From the NCBI GenBank assembly GCA_910586975.1, contig CAJUKX010000013.1:1-64000 (forward strand): a stretch of DNA of 64,000 nucleotides. The letters run 5' to 3'. Positions 8,479 through 18,241 of this stretch are shown here, piece after piece. Each line of letters opens with the position of its first letter. The first letter of the stretch is position 1. This DNA is from an uncultured Muribaculaceae bacterium (GTDB taxonomy: Bacteria > Bacteroidota > Bacteroidia > Bacteroidales > Muribaculaceae). The notes beneath the pieces were generated by a model, which saw nothing but the letters and a program-made list of their open reading frames with translations, did no database searches and was not told the DNA's origin. The position numbers were made by a program, and so were the translations under genes.

Positions 8479-10551
8479 ATGAATAAAATATTAATTCCAT
8501 TATTCCTCGTTGCGAGCTTATTCATGTTAAGTTCGTGTGACGACGAGGTTGTGCGTCCAGACGAATGGCCTGAATGGCCTTCCAAGACTGTGGTGAAAAT
8601 CAATGGAGTGGAACTCAACGATACATATTACAACACTTTCAGCGGTGCAAAAATATCACTCACCGAGGGACAGAGCATTGAGTTCACCGGTTTTGACAAG
8701 CTCCAGTACACACTCCAAAGCCATTTTTGGGAACTTCCGGTTTCCAATCAGGCAGTGTTTAAAGGCAGGAGTGGTGAATACGATGTGATTTACGACCACC
8801 TTAACGACCTGCTTTATGTTGAACAGGTAGATGTAAAATATCCTGATGCTCTATATGTTATCGGTGAACAACTCGGACACTCAGGAGCTACCGAGGCTAT
8901 CACTACCGGATGGGCGATCGATGCGCCTGACAACTGTCAGAGCTGCCGACGGGTTGGTCCTGACAAATTTGAGATCAGCCTCTATCTCGCCCCAAATTTC
9001 AAATTCAAATTCTTCCGTCATCATGGATGGGGAACACATGAAGAGATAGAAATCTGGGCCGAAGATCTCACTCTCAATCAGCCGACTCTCGTAACAGGTA
9101 CCGGTGACTTTTGTGCCGGAGCTTTGTTTCAGGCAGGTGTGTATGACATAACTGTTGATTTGGCTGCAAAGACCTTTGATATGGTAAGCCGTGTGCCTGT
9201 TCAGCAGGAGGATTATTATGTCAACAACATACTTATGGAACCGTCAGGAGCTTACCTGCATACCCGTCAGACACTTACCAACGGCGAAGAAGTCATATTC
9301 AGCAATTTCGGAGGAATCAGCGATATGATTCAACCCGAATTTTATGAAGTAATCTCCGACGTGGAGGGCCGAGTGCTTTTCCGTGGTCCCACAGGTGAAT
9401 ATGATCTCTATCTTGATGCGGCAAGCATGCTTGTTTATACCGAGAGTCCGTCGATGAACGCTTGGGATAAAAAAGCCATGTGGGTGACAGGCTCAGGCTT
9501 CGGTCATCCCAAAGCCGGACGCACTACCGTAGGTGACTGGAAATTGACTGAAAGTGCCGGTTCATTCCAAATGGTGCCTGTAGGCGATGGTGTATATGAA
9601 ACGTCGATGTATCTTGCAAAGGGATTCGATGTGAAATTCTATCAGGCACGTGACTGGGGAAGTGCTCGCTCTACCCAGATACTCGAACCCATTCCGGCAA
9701 ATATAGTCAACAAAAGCGTAGCCGGAAAACCAGAATATTGCGTTTTCAATGGAGACATGATTCCGGGTCCCGACTTCACCGCCGGAACATACACTATTCG
9801 TGCCGACTTCAACAACAAGATTGTATATCTTGTAGAAAAAACGCCTGCCGAGCTGATTCATCCCGTTGACTACAAAGTGAACGGAGTATCAATGACTAAT
9901 AGTCGCTATAATGAATTCATGGAAGTAACCCTCAATCTTACACAAGGTCAGAAGGTTTCGTTCGAGAACTTCCAGCGAGTTGATTGCCTGCTCCAGCCCG
10001 AGTTCTTTGATTGTGATGAAGACGGCAACTATGTATTCAAGGCTCTGAGCGGAGAGTACCGCCTGCTGTACGATGTCGACGGCACTCAGCATATATGGAC
10101 AGAACGCACCGGCGATGATGGCTTATGGATAACCGGTCAATACTTCGGGCATGGCCGTACAGGTGGTTGGGACGTCGGATGGCACGATGGCTCAATCTAC
10201 ATCTCTCCGGGATGGAGCTGGGATAATCCCCGCCAGTACTTATGCTGTGCCGAAACATCTGCCGGTATTTTTGAAACAACATTCCTTATCCACAGCAGTT
10301 GGTCGCAGTTGACTCTGTACAGCAACCGTGGTTGGAATAATAAAATACTGTCGAGCGAGGTCAACATCACCGACACAAGTTCTTTCGGTCGTTCATTTGC
10401 ATGGCAGGACGGAATTGGAAATCCTGAAAATTTCGGCTGTACTGTCGGAGATATCGGGCAGGAATATGGTACATATCGCATGATAATCAACACGAATAAG
10501 ACACCGATTGAAGTGAATCCTATTCTGCTTGATGGACACGGACATCATTGA
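8479..10551 (+). CDS. Surface lipoprotein with three ~200-residue repeats
   Basis: The frame opens at 8446, but ATG 8479 gives a proper lipoprotein signal (MNKILIPLF then LSSC), so I start there. The 690-residue mature region has three tandem repeats of about 200 residues. Each begins with a (K)VNGVxM/L-type strand, contains an LQ/IQ-xEF or LQSHFW segment and an SGEYDV/TGEYDL/SGEYRL motif, then a W(V/I)TGxxFGH or VIGEQLGH motif and a YL-x-FKFKFF-like strand. Repeat starts are near 8585, 9215 and 9868. By position after SusCD this is a candidate SusE/F-type surface glycan-binding protein. I do not recognise an enzymatic domain. Confidence 0.75.
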   Translation: MNKILIPLFLVASLFMLSSCDDEVVRPDEWPEWPSKTVVKINGVELNDTYYNTFSGAKISLTEGQSIEFTGFDKLQYTLQSHFWELPVSNQAVFKGRSGEYDVIYDHLNDLLYVEQVDVKYPDALYVIGEQLGHSGATEAITTGWAIDAPDNCQSCRRVGPDKFEISLYLAPNFKFKFFRHHGWGTHEEIEIWAEDLTLNQPTLVTGTGDFCAGALFQAGVYDITVDLAAKTFDMVSRVPVQQEDYYVNNILMEPSGAYLHTRQTLTNGEEVIFSNFGGISDMIQPEFYEVISDVEGRVLFRGPTGEYDLYLDAASMLVYTESPSMNAWDKKAMWVTGSGFGHPKAGRTTVGDWKLTESAGSFQMVPVGDGVYETSMYLAKGFDVKFYQARDWGSARSTQILEPIPANIVNKSVAGKPEYCVFNGDMIPGPDFTAGTYTIRADFNNKIVYLVEKTPAELIHPVDYKVNGVSMTNSRYNEFMEVTLNLTQGQKVSFENFQRVDCLLQPEFFDCDEDGNYVFKALSGEYRLLYDVDGTQHIWTERTGDDGLWITGQYFGHGRTGGWDVGWHDGSIYISPGWSWDNPRQYLCCAETSAGIFETTFLIHSSWSQLTLYSNRGWNNKILSSEVNITDTSSFGRSFAWQDGIGNPENFGCTVGDIGQEYGTYRMIINTNKTPIEVNPILLDGHGHH

Positions 10552-10570
10552 TTGAGTTAATTAATTTTTG

Positions 10571-10627
10571 CGGAACCGGTGTGCGTCGAGTTTCCAATGG
10601 TATTATAGCACCCGGTTCCGTTTTTTT
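10571..10627 (+). terminator. Terminator between the surface lipoprotein and GH3 genes
   Basis: A 9-bp perfect stem, CGGAACCGG (10571-10579) with CCGGTTCCG (10612-10620), is followed by TTTTTTT. The 32-nt loop is long but the stem plus U tract is a good rho-independent terminator. It lies inside the apparent 5' extension of the next reading frame, which supports starting that gene at 10635. Confidence 0.7.
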
Positions 10628-10634
10628 CTTGATT

Positions 10635-12914
10635 ATGAAAATATTAAATATTGGCTTGTATCTCCTTGTAAGCCTCTCGCTTCTTTGTTCATGCAGTGGT
10701 GCCGATGATTCTGATAATGATATGGATTCGTTCATCAGTGCGCTGATGGATGAAATGACACTTGAAGAAAAACTCGGCCAAATGAATCTTGTGACCGGTG
10801 GAGATATAGTCACAGGCTATGTTATGTCGAATGAGCTTGAACAGCTGATACGACAAAACCAAATTGGAGGCGTATTCAATGTAAAGGGCGCTGAAAAGAT
10901 TCTTGAGCTACAACGTATTGCCGTCGAGGAAACCCGACATGGAATTCCACTCCTTGTCGGTGCGGATATAATACATGGTTACGAAACCATTTTTCCTATT
11001 CCTCTTGCACTGTCCTGTAGCTGGGATTCTGTGGCAGTTGAACGTATGGCCCGGATTTCGGCCATAGAATCGGCAGCCAGTGGCATTAACTGGACATACA
11101 GCCCAATGGTTGATATTTGCCGCGATCCCCGCTGGGGACGCATTGCCGAAGGCAATGGCGAAGACCCGTATCTGAGCTCTATTCTCGGACCGGCCTATGT
11201 AAGAGGTTATCAGGGTAAAGATATGTCGGGCAAAGATGAAATCATGTCATGCGTAAAGCATTTCGCGCTATATGGAGCGGTTGAGGCAGGGCGTGATTAC
11301 ACCACTGTTGACATGAGCCGCCAGCGTATGTTCAACGAGTATTTACCGCCATACAAAGCAGCAATTCAGAGTGGAGCTGCGAGTGTGATGAATTCGTTCA
11401 ATCTGATTGACGGTGTTCCGGCCGCTGCAAACAAATGGCTCATGGTTGATGTGCTTCGCGACATGTGGGGTTTCGATGGGCTGCTTGCCACTGACTACGG
11501 TTCAATTTCTGAAATGGCTACATTGGGCTATGCACCTTTGACGCAGGCCTCGGTAAAGGCACTCGAAGCAGGAACCGACATGGACATGGTTTCATCAGGT
11601 TATCTGAATACCCTGCGTGAATCATTGGAAAACAAAAATGTAAGCATCGGAATGATCGACCGTGCATGCCGCCGGGTACTTGAAGCTAAATATCGTCTTG
11701 GTTTATTTAAAGACCCTTATAAGTATTGTGATACCACTGCAGCCACTACAAAAGTATTCACAGCCGAACATCGCAGGATAGCGCGTGATATCGCAACTGA
11801 AACTTTTGTGTTGCTTAAAAATAACAATCAGACGCTTCCTATATCACCCAAAGGTCGAATCGCACTCGTAGGCCCCATGGCCGACGCCGGTAACAACATG
11901 TGTGGCATGTGGAGTATGACTTGCACACCATCCAAGCATCAGTCTCTTAAAGAGGCTATGGAGGAAGAACTCAAAGATGTGGCCGAGCTTATATATGCCA
12001 AGGGGTGCAATGTGTATGCCGATGAAACCACAGAGATAAATGCCAACGGAATCCGTCAGATAACACGTGGCAATGATGACGTAATGCTGCGTCAAGCTAT
12101 TGCAGCGGCATCTAAGGCCGATGTGATTGTAGCCGCATTGGGCGAGTCTGCTGAAATGAGCGGAGAATCTGCGTCACGTGCAGATATTGAGTTGCCCGAT
12201 GTACAGAAACGACTGCTCAAAGCCATGGTATCGACGGGAAAGCCGGTAGTACTGTTGCTTTTCACCGGCCGACCGCTTGTCCTGACATGGGAAGATGCCA
12301 ATGTAGATGCTATCTTGAATATATGGTATGGAGGCAGTGAGGCCGGAGCTGCGATCTGCGATGTTGTTTTCGGGCATGTTTCTCCTTCCGGTAAATTAAC
12401 CACAACATTCCCCCGCAGTATGGGACAGGTGCCTATATACTACAATCATATGAATACAAGCCGTCCGGATTCTGATCCGAATGTATTCAACCGCTACCAG
12501 AGCAACTATATTGACGAGCGCAATGAACCTCTCTATCCATTTGGTTTCGGATTGAGCTATACTACTTTCGCTTACGGTGAGTTGAGGCTCGATAAAACTA
12601 CTCTTACGGAAGGTGAATCAATCAAGGCGACTATCAATGTAACCAATACAGGTGATTTTAAAGCGACTGAGATTGTACAGCTCTATACGCACGACATATA
12701 TGCCTCGTTGGCTCGTCCGGTCAAGGAATTAAAAGGATTTGAACGCATCACCCTCAATCCCGGTGAAAGCCGTGATGTGACATTTTCGATAACTCCCGAC
12801 ATGCTTCGGTTCTATAATTCCAAACTGGAATATGTATGGGAACCGGGAGAGTTTGAAGTTATGGTCGGCCCGGACTCAGAACACTTAAGCACTTGTAAAT
12901 TTGAACTCAAATAG
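10635..12914 (+). CDS. GH3 beta-glycosidase, BglX-like, secreted lipoprotein
   Basis: The frame extends up to 10548 but the upstream part overlaps a terminator. ATG 10635 begins a signal peptide ending in LCSCS, probably lipidated. The 759-residue product has the full GH3 layout: N-terminal barrel with CVKHFALYG, nucleophile Asp287 in LATDYGS, a middle alpha/beta sandwich with GESAEMSGESASR carrying the candidate acid/base Glu, and a C-terminal fibronectin-III-like domain (from about 660). This is the periplasmic BglX organisation, acting on beta-glucosides or beta-xylosides from the non-reducing end. It probably trims oligosaccharides imported by the SusCD pair. Confidence 0.9.
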   Translation: MKILNIGLYLLVSLSLLCSCSGADDSDNDMDSFISALMDEMTLEEKLGQMNLVTGGDIVTGYVMSNELEQLIRQNQIGGVFNVKGAEKILELQRIAVEETRHGIPLLVGADIIHGYETIFPIPLALSCSWDSVAVERMARISAIESAASGINWTYSPMVDICRDPRWGRIAEGNGEDPYLSSILGPAYVRGYQGKDMSGKDEIMSCVKHFALYGAVEAGRDYTTVDMSRQRMFNEYLPPYKAAIQSGAASVMNSFNLIDGVPAAANKWLMVDVLRDMWGFDGLLATDYGSISEMATLGYAPLTQASVKALEAGTDMDMVSSGYLNTLRESLENKNVSIGMIDRACRRVLEAKYRLGLFKDPYKYCDTTAATTKVFTAEHRRIARDIATETFVLLKNNNQTLPISPKGRIALVGPMADAGNNMCGMWSMTCTPSKHQSLKEAMEEELKDVAELIYAKGCNVYADETTEINANGIRQITRGNDDVMLRQAIAAASKADVIVAALGESAEMSGESASRADIELPDVQKRLLKAMVSTGKPVVLLLFTGRPLVLTWEDANVDAILNIWYGGSEAGAAICDVVFGHVSPSGKLTTTFPRSMGQVPIYYNHMNTSRPDSDPNVFNRYQSNYIDERNEPLYPFGFGLSYTTFAYGELRLDKTTLTEGESIKATINVTNTGDFKATEIVQLYTHDIYASLARPVKELKGFERITLNPGESRDVTFSITPDMLRFYNSKLEYVWEPGEFEVMVGPDSEHLSTCKFELK

Positions 12915-13169
12915 TTAAGTACATGAAAAAAAATTGAAGACATCGAACTTTGGCTTGTACATCGGGCCATGAGCGCGTTGGAGATTTCCTCCAATCCATA
13001 GTAATATCGGATGCGCATATTGTCGAGTAACTTTCATGGAAAAATCGGTCAAGATTTTCTTTAAAGCTACTGTTTTTCAAGGACTTTTCATAATTGTAAA
13101 AAAATTAATAATCAATAATTTAACCGACAAAATTCAATTTTTGTCATCTACTAAAGTCAGATTCATAAA
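12915..13169. other. Intergenic spacer, no gene seen
   Basis: The 255-nt gap between the GH3 and GH63-like genes is AT-rich, with several poly-A runs. I find no convincing hairpin, RNA gene or reading frame. A promoter for the GH63-like gene may be here, but no clear TAnnTTTG box is visible. Confidence 0.5.
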
Positions 13170-15095
13170 ATGAAAATCAAGTATTTTTTAATGATGATAG
13201 GTGCGGGAGTATTGACGGCAGTTGCTGTCAACTCCTGCGCCAAGGTCTCCGCGACAAACGAGCGCAGGCATGACTTTCCTGATGTTTTCGACATCGCCTA
13301 CACTCCCGATACTCTTCATGGGCACAGCGGTCTATTCACTGATGCCGGAGCTTGGATCGGTTTCACACCGCCGGAGAAGGGAAATTGGGTGAATGGTTTC
13401 TGCGGACCATACAGTATAGACATGAACCGCAGGCAATGGCTTGCGAAAAGTGCTGTGACAGTACATCCCATATCGGCAGGCGAGATTTTGTCATACAGCA
13501 CATGCTATTATCCTGGAGAACTCCTATTGTCAGCCATATATAAGGATGGGGAAATCCGCCAACAACTTCATTTTATAGATGCCAATTCGATACTCCTTAC
13601 TGTTGAGAGCACGCTTGGATGTCCGTTGCAATATAGCGGTGAGGGATGGGCTGAAGGGATGGAACTCACTAAAAGAGGTAACTCCGTATTTGCCGCCCAT
13701 GAATCCGGTGAGACATTTGTTATTTCGTTTCCTCAGGATGTGCATCTCGAGGTTAAGGATGGTAACTATTCTGCCGAATCACAACAGGGTAAGACCGTGC
13801 ATGTGGCATTGGGATTTTTTTATAGCAGGGATGAAGCAATGTCGGGAGTTGGCCGCACAGTGGCTCTCCTTGATGATCCGGATGCTGCGCTGGCAGATAA
13901 CCGTAAGCGCTGGGAGGGTTACCTTGCCTCGACATTACGCGATGATATGCCTGAGGATTATGACCGTATAGCAGTTAAGTCAATGACGACTCTCGCTTCA
14001 AATCACAGAGAGGCGCGGGGCGGTCTGCTGCATGACGGTATTATACCAAGCCACGCGGTAGAATATTTTGTGGGACTCTGGGCATGGGACAGCTGGCGCT
14101 TTTGTGCGGGTGCCGCGAATTTTGATCCGGAACTGGCCAAGAACAATATCCGGGCGATGTTTGACTATCAGCAACCTGACGGAATGGTTATTGACTGCAT
14201 ATTCACCGATCCTTCAGAAAACAATGCCAGGGACAGCAAGCCTCCGTTGGTGTGCTGGGCCGTTGACAAGATATACGATGCAACCGGTGACAAGAGTTTC
14301 CTTGCCGAGATGTATCCCCGGCTGCTGGCTTACCATAAGTGGTGGTATGCCAAGCGTGATCATGATGGTAACGGCATGTGCGAGTATGGCTCCACTGATG
14401 GAACGCTTGAGGCGGCTGCATGGGAGAGTGGTATGGATAATGCCATCCGTTTCGATGATGTCAAAATGCTTGCCAACGAAGGCCACAGTGATGCCTGGAG
14501 TATGGATCTGGAAAGTGTTGACCTCAATGCTTATCTGGCACAGGAGTGCCGTTTGTTAAAGAAATTTGCTGAGATTTTAGGCGAGAAATTTGATGCACCG
14601 GATCATAGTGGGAAAGTGTCGGACTATTTCTTTGACAAGGATAGAAAATTCTTCTTTGATCGTAAGCTTGCGGATCGCTCGTTTGCGGGTGATCCCGGAT
14701 GCGAGGCGTACACTATGCTTTGGACCGGACTTGCTACTCCCGCGCAGGTGAAGGATATGATGCCTCTGCTTCAAGATACTGCAAAATTCTCAACCTATAT
14801 TCCGTTTCCGACGGTTGCTGCCGATAATCCCAAATATAATCCACGCGGATATTGGCGCGGTCCGATATGGTTGGATCAGACTTATTTTGCAATCAGCGGA
14901 TTACGCAATTATGGATATGACGAACTTGCTGACAGCTATACCCGTCAGGTCTTTAATCGTCTTGACGGACTGAAGGAAGGAGCGCCGATACATGAGAACT
15001 ACGACACTCATACCGGTGCGCGCCTTAAGGCTCCACACTTCAGCTGGAGTGCATCGCATCTTATCATGCTCTATAAGGAGTATACAGGTAAATGA
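13170..15095 (+). CDS. GH63-like (clan GH-G) alpha-glycosidase, lipoprotein
   Basis: This 641-residue protein has a signal peptide with a possible lipobox (VNSC, Cys23). The C-terminal (alpha/alpha)6 barrel carries clan GH-G signatures: GLWAWDSW (302-309), WESGMDN with candidate acid Asp423, YWRGPIWLDQ near 570, and a HENYDTHTG segment near 610 with the candidate base. GH63 and GH37 enzymes invert alpha-glucosidic bonds, and bacterial GH63 members act on alpha-glucosides or related alpha-linked sugars. It is probably periplasmic, in line with the GH97 gene that follows after a terminator. Exact substrate is unknown. Confidence 0.82.
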   Translation: MKIKYFLMMIGAGVLTAVAVNSCAKVSATNERRHDFPDVFDIAYTPDTLHGHSGLFTDAGAWIGFTPPEKGNWVNGFCGPYSIDMNRRQWLAKSAVTVHPISAGEILSYSTCYYPGELLLSAIYKDGEIRQQLHFIDANSILLTVESTLGCPLQYSGEGWAEGMELTKRGNSVFAAHESGETFVISFPQDVHLEVKDGNYSAESQQGKTVHVALGFFYSRDEAMSGVGRTVALLDDPDAALADNRKRWEGYLASTLRDDMPEDYDRIAVKSMTTLASNHREARGGLLHDGIIPSHAVEYFVGLWAWDSWRFCAGAANFDPELAKNNIRAMFDYQQPDGMVIDCIFTDPSENNARDSKPPLVCWAVDKIYDATGDKSFLAEMYPRLLAYHKWWYAKRDHDGNGMCEYGSTDGTLEAAAWESGMDNAIRFDDVKMLANEGHSDAWSMDLESVDLNAYLAQECRLLKKFAEILGEKFDAPDHSGKVSDYFFDKDRKFFFDRKLADRSFAGDPGCEAYTMLWTGLATPAQVKDMMPLLQDTAKFSTYIPFPTVAADNPKYNPRGYWRGPIWLDQTYFAISGLRNYGYDELADSYTRQVFNRLDGLKEGAPIHENYDTHTGARLKAPHFSWSASHLIMLYKEYTGK

Positions 15096-15118
15096 TATTC
15101 TATCATCCGCCTTCATAT

Positions 15119-15164
15119 TACCTACTCATGAAAATAGTTTCATTTTTGTGAGTAGGTATTTTTA
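15119..15164 (+). terminator. Terminator after the GH63-like gene
   Basis: TACCTACTCA (15119-15128) pairs perfectly with TGAGTAGGTA (15149-15158) around a 20-nt loop and is followed by TTTTTATT. It closes the GH63-like gene and overlaps the alternative TTG start of the next frame at 15165, so it argues for the GTG start at 15204. Confidence 0.75.
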
Positions 15165-15203
15165 TTGCCTGCGTCTATATTATATAACTTTAATCTAAAC
15201 CTC

Positions 15204-17198
15204 GTGAAAAAAAGTATTGTCCTCATTTCTTGCATGATATGCTTGCAAGCATTTGGCAACGACAATTTTGAACTGACATCACCGTCAGGCTCTATTAGAG
15301 CTGCCGTTAAGTGTGATTCCACGCTTACCTGGTCAGTAGAGACCAATGGCATTGAAATCCTAACTGAATCGCCTGTTTCCATGACTCTGGTTGATGGGCG
15401 TAAATGGGGGCATGATGCCAAAGTAAAAAAAGCTCATAAAGAAAGTATATCCCGTACCATAGATTCCCCATTGACCTATACGTCGGAAATGGAGGATAAC
15501 TATAATGGCTTACTTCTTGAAATGAAAGGTGATTGGAATATTGAATTCCGAGCCTATGATGATGCCGTGGCATATCGTTTTATTTCTCCCGGAAATAAGC
15601 CCTTTCAAATAAAAGAGGAACTGATCGAACTCAATTTCCCGGAGAATTTCACAGCAACAGTGCCGTATGTGCGTACCGGCACAGATGGCGACTTTCAATC
15701 TCAATTCTTTAATTCATTTGAGAACTACTATACAACCGCATCTTTATCCGGTCTCAATCCCAACCGTCTGGCTTTTCTTCCTTTGGCTATCGATGCCGGT
15801 GATGGAATAAAAGCAGTGTTTACAGAAACTGATTTACGTGATTATCCCGGTCTTTACCTTTACAATCCTACCGGCACAAACCAACTGAAAGGTATGCATG
15901 CTCCCCTACCCACTAAAGTTGAGGACGGCGGCTATAACAACATACAGGGTATTGTTAAAGAAACAGCCCCATATATCGCCGATGTTGATTCTCCACGGGA
16001 GTTCCCTTGGCGAGTACTGGTGCTTGGAACCGATAAAGACATCGCATCAACCAACGTGAGCTATTTGCTTGCCAAGCCGAGTGATATTACTGACATATCG
16101 TGGATTAAACCCGGAAAGGTAGCTTGGGATTGGTGGAATCACTGGAATTTGACCGGCGTAGATTTCGTAGCCGGGGTCAATACCGCTACCTACATGCACT
16201 ATATTGATTTTGCCGACCGAAACGGTATCGAATATGTGATTCTTGACGACGGTTGGGCTGCCGATAACGGCGAGGATCTTATGAAGATAAATCCTGAGAT
16301 TGACCTGCCCGCCATTATCGCACATGCCCGTGAAAAGGGAGTTGACATAATACTGTGGGCCGGTTTCAGGGCTTTTGAGCGTGATTTGGAAAATATATGC
16401 CGCCATTATTCCGAGATGGGAGTAAAAGGCTTCAAGGTCGATTTCGAGGATCGCGACGATCAGTTAATGGTTTCCTTCAATCACAGAGCCGCAGAAGTCG
16501 CAGCCAAAAATCATCTTGTGCTTGACCTCCACGGTGCATATAAACCTGCCGGGCTCAACCGCACATGGCCCAACGTTCTTAATTTTGAAGGCGTTAATGG
16601 ACTTGAAAATGCCAAATGGTCGTCTCTCGACCAATTCGACATGGTGACCTATGACGTGCTCATACCTTTTATCAGGCAGGTTGCCGGCCCGATGGATTAT
16701 ACTCAAGGTGCGATGAACAACGGCACACGTGACACCTATCGTCCTGTTAACACCAATCCAATGAGTCAGGGTACACGTTGTCGCCAACTCGCACTCTACA
16801 TGGTGCTCAATTCTCCTTTGAATATGATGTGCGATTCTCCTTCACACTATGAAAGAGAACAGGAATGCACCGACTTCATCGCCTCAATTCCTACTGTCTG
16901 GGATGAAACAGTGGTACTTGATGCCAAAATGGGAAACCATATAGTCACAGCTCGTCGCAAGGGTTCTGACTGGTACATCGGTGGAATTAACGGATGGACT
17001 CCCATCAGCCTTAAACTTGACCTGTCGCCCCTGAATTTAAAACCGGGCTCAGAGATAGTACTCTTCTCAGACGGCGTTAATGCACATCGCAATGCCAATG
17101 ATTACCGCCGCACCGAGGTGTCGTTTGATTCGGCCGAGCCTCTGTTTGTCAATCTTTCTGAGGGCGGTGGTTTTGCTGCCAAAATAAGCGCTAAATGA
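15204..17198 (+). CDS. GH97 alpha-glycosidase
   Basis: I take GTG 15204 as start because it opens a clean signal peptide (Met-Lys-Lys-Ser, hydrophobic to about 18); a TTG at 15165 sits beside the terminator tail. The 664-residue product has the GH97 order: N-terminal beta-super-sandwich, central barrel and a C-terminal all-beta domain. Barrel motifs include PGKVAWDWW, YVILDDGWA, GFKVDFEDRDDQ (Asp413) and GVNGLENAKW. SusB, an inverting alpha-glucosidase, lacks an Asp at the KVDF position, while the retaining alpha-galactosidase branch has it as nucleophile. The Asp here favours the retaining branch (inference). It overlaps no neighbour and is 7 nt before a GH43 gene. Confidence 0.88.
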   Translation: MKKSIVLISCMICLQAFGNDNFELTSPSGSIRAAVKCDSTLTWSVETNGIEILTESPVSMTLVDGRKWGHDAKVKKAHKESISRTIDSPLTYTSEMEDNYNGLLLEMKGDWNIEFRAYDDAVAYRFISPGNKPFQIKEELIELNFPENFTATVPYVRTGTDGDFQSQFFNSFENYYTTASLSGLNPNRLAFLPLAIDAGDGIKAVFTETDLRDYPGLYLYNPTGTNQLKGMHAPLPTKVEDGGYNNIQGIVKETAPYIADVDSPREFPWRVLVLGTDKDIASTNVSYLLAKPSDITDISWIKPGKVAWDWWNHWNLTGVDFVAGVNTATYMHYIDFADRNGIEYVILDDGWAADNGEDLMKINPEIDLPAIIAHAREKGVDIILWAGFRAFERDLENICRHYSEMGVKGFKVDFEDRDDQLMVSFNHRAAEVAAKNHLVLDLHGAYKPAGLNRTWPNVLNFEGVNGLENAKWSSLDQFDMVTYDVLIPFIRQVAGPMDYTQGAMNNGTRDTYRPVNTNPMSQGTRCRQLALYMVLNSPLNMMCDSPSHYEREQECTDFIASIPTVWDETVVLDAKMGNHIVTARRKGSDWYIGGINGWTPISLKLDLSPLNLKPGSEIVLFSDGVNAHRNANDYRRTEVSFDSAEPLFVNLSEGGGFAAKISAK

Positions 17199-17205
17199 CA
17201 AGAAT

Positions 17206-18171
17206 ATGAAATCGCTTTTATCATTATCATTGATTCTGCTACCTCTATCGAGCATGGCTCTTGATATATCTGACATCAATGTGCGCGACCCGTTTGTATT
17301 TGCCAATAAGGCAGATTCCACATATTATCTCTATCGTTCAAAGAGCCCGGCATGGGACATCTCTGCTGAAAAAGGTGGTGTGCAAGTGCTGAAAAGCCGC
17401 GACCTTAAAACATGGACAGAGCCTGTACAAGTGTTGGAAATACCTTCAGACAATTGGGCAACAGGAACTATCTGGGCTCCGGAGATGCATGAGATTGACG
17501 GACACTACTATATGTTTGCCACTGTTAATGATTCGACATGTTGGAAGCGGCCACAGGACGGCAAACAATTTCAGCAAAGAGGAACTCAGATTTTTGTCGC
17601 CGATTCGCCACTTGGGCCATTTATCGCATTAGATCAAAAACTCCCGGCCACCCCTATGGGGCAGATGTGTCTCGACGGAACATTCTATCGTGAAAACGGG
17701 CGCAATTACATGATTTATTGCCATGAGTGGATTGACGTATCCGACGGTACGGTTGAAATGCTCGAACTCGATGCTGACATGAATGCGGTGTCTGCACCTG
17801 TGCGATTGTTTTGTGGCTCGGCGCCGGTATGGTCTTCGGGCTGGAAGGCCGGAAATGACATGTGTTATGTAACTGACGGCATTTTTCTATATAAATCTCC
17901 TGAAACTGACAATCTTTATATGATTTGGTCGAGTATGAGCGAGAGCGGGTATGCCACTGGTGTTGCGCGGTCCAAGACCGGAAAAATCACAGGGCCATGG
18001 ATTCAGAATCCGACACCAATTTTCAGCAAAGACGGCGGTCACGGCATGATTTTTACTGATTTCAACGGAAAATTGAGACTTGCCTTGCATCAACCCAACA
18101 ATCCTGAAGGAGCAGAGCGAATGGTATTGTTTGAGATTGAAGAAGCAGACAATACTTTGAAGCTTAAATAA
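17206..18171 (+). CDS. GH43 glycosidase, secreted
   Basis: This 321-residue protein has a signal peptide (1-18) followed at once by a single GH43 five-bladed propeller. The catalytic triad is visible: Asp28 in NVRDPFVF, Asp157 in CLDGTF and Glu174 in CHEWI. IWAPEMH is a further family motif. Length is that of a single-domain GH43. Typical activities are alpha-L-arabinofuranosidase, beta-xylosidase or exo-galactanase, and sequence alone does not choose. It begins 7 nt after the GH97 gene and is very likely co-transcribed with it. Confidence 0.87.
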   Translation: MKSLLSLSLILLPLSSMALDISDINVRDPFVFANKADSTYYLYRSKSPAWDISAEKGGVQVLKSRDLKTWTEPVQVLEIPSDNWATGTIWAPEMHEIDGHYYMFATVNDSTCWKRPQDGKQFQQRGTQIFVADSPLGPFIALDQKLPATPMGQMCLDGTFYRENGRNYMIYCHEWIDVSDGTVEMLELDADMNAVSAPVRLFCGSAPVWSSGWKAGNDMCYVTDGIFLYKSPETDNLYMIWSSMSESGYATGVARSKTGKITGPWIQNPTPIFSKDGGHGMIFTDFNGKLRLALHQPNNPEGAERMVLFEIEEADNTLKLK

Positions 18172-18241
18172 TGTATACCCCAAATTAAAAATAACTCGTG
18201 TTTCAACATAAAAAACATTTTAACCTTAATTTTTTTACCAC

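Noticed and set aside
10548..10634. N-terminal extension of the GH3 frame
   Set aside because: It begins at TTG and overlaps a strong terminator; the signal peptide starts at 10635.
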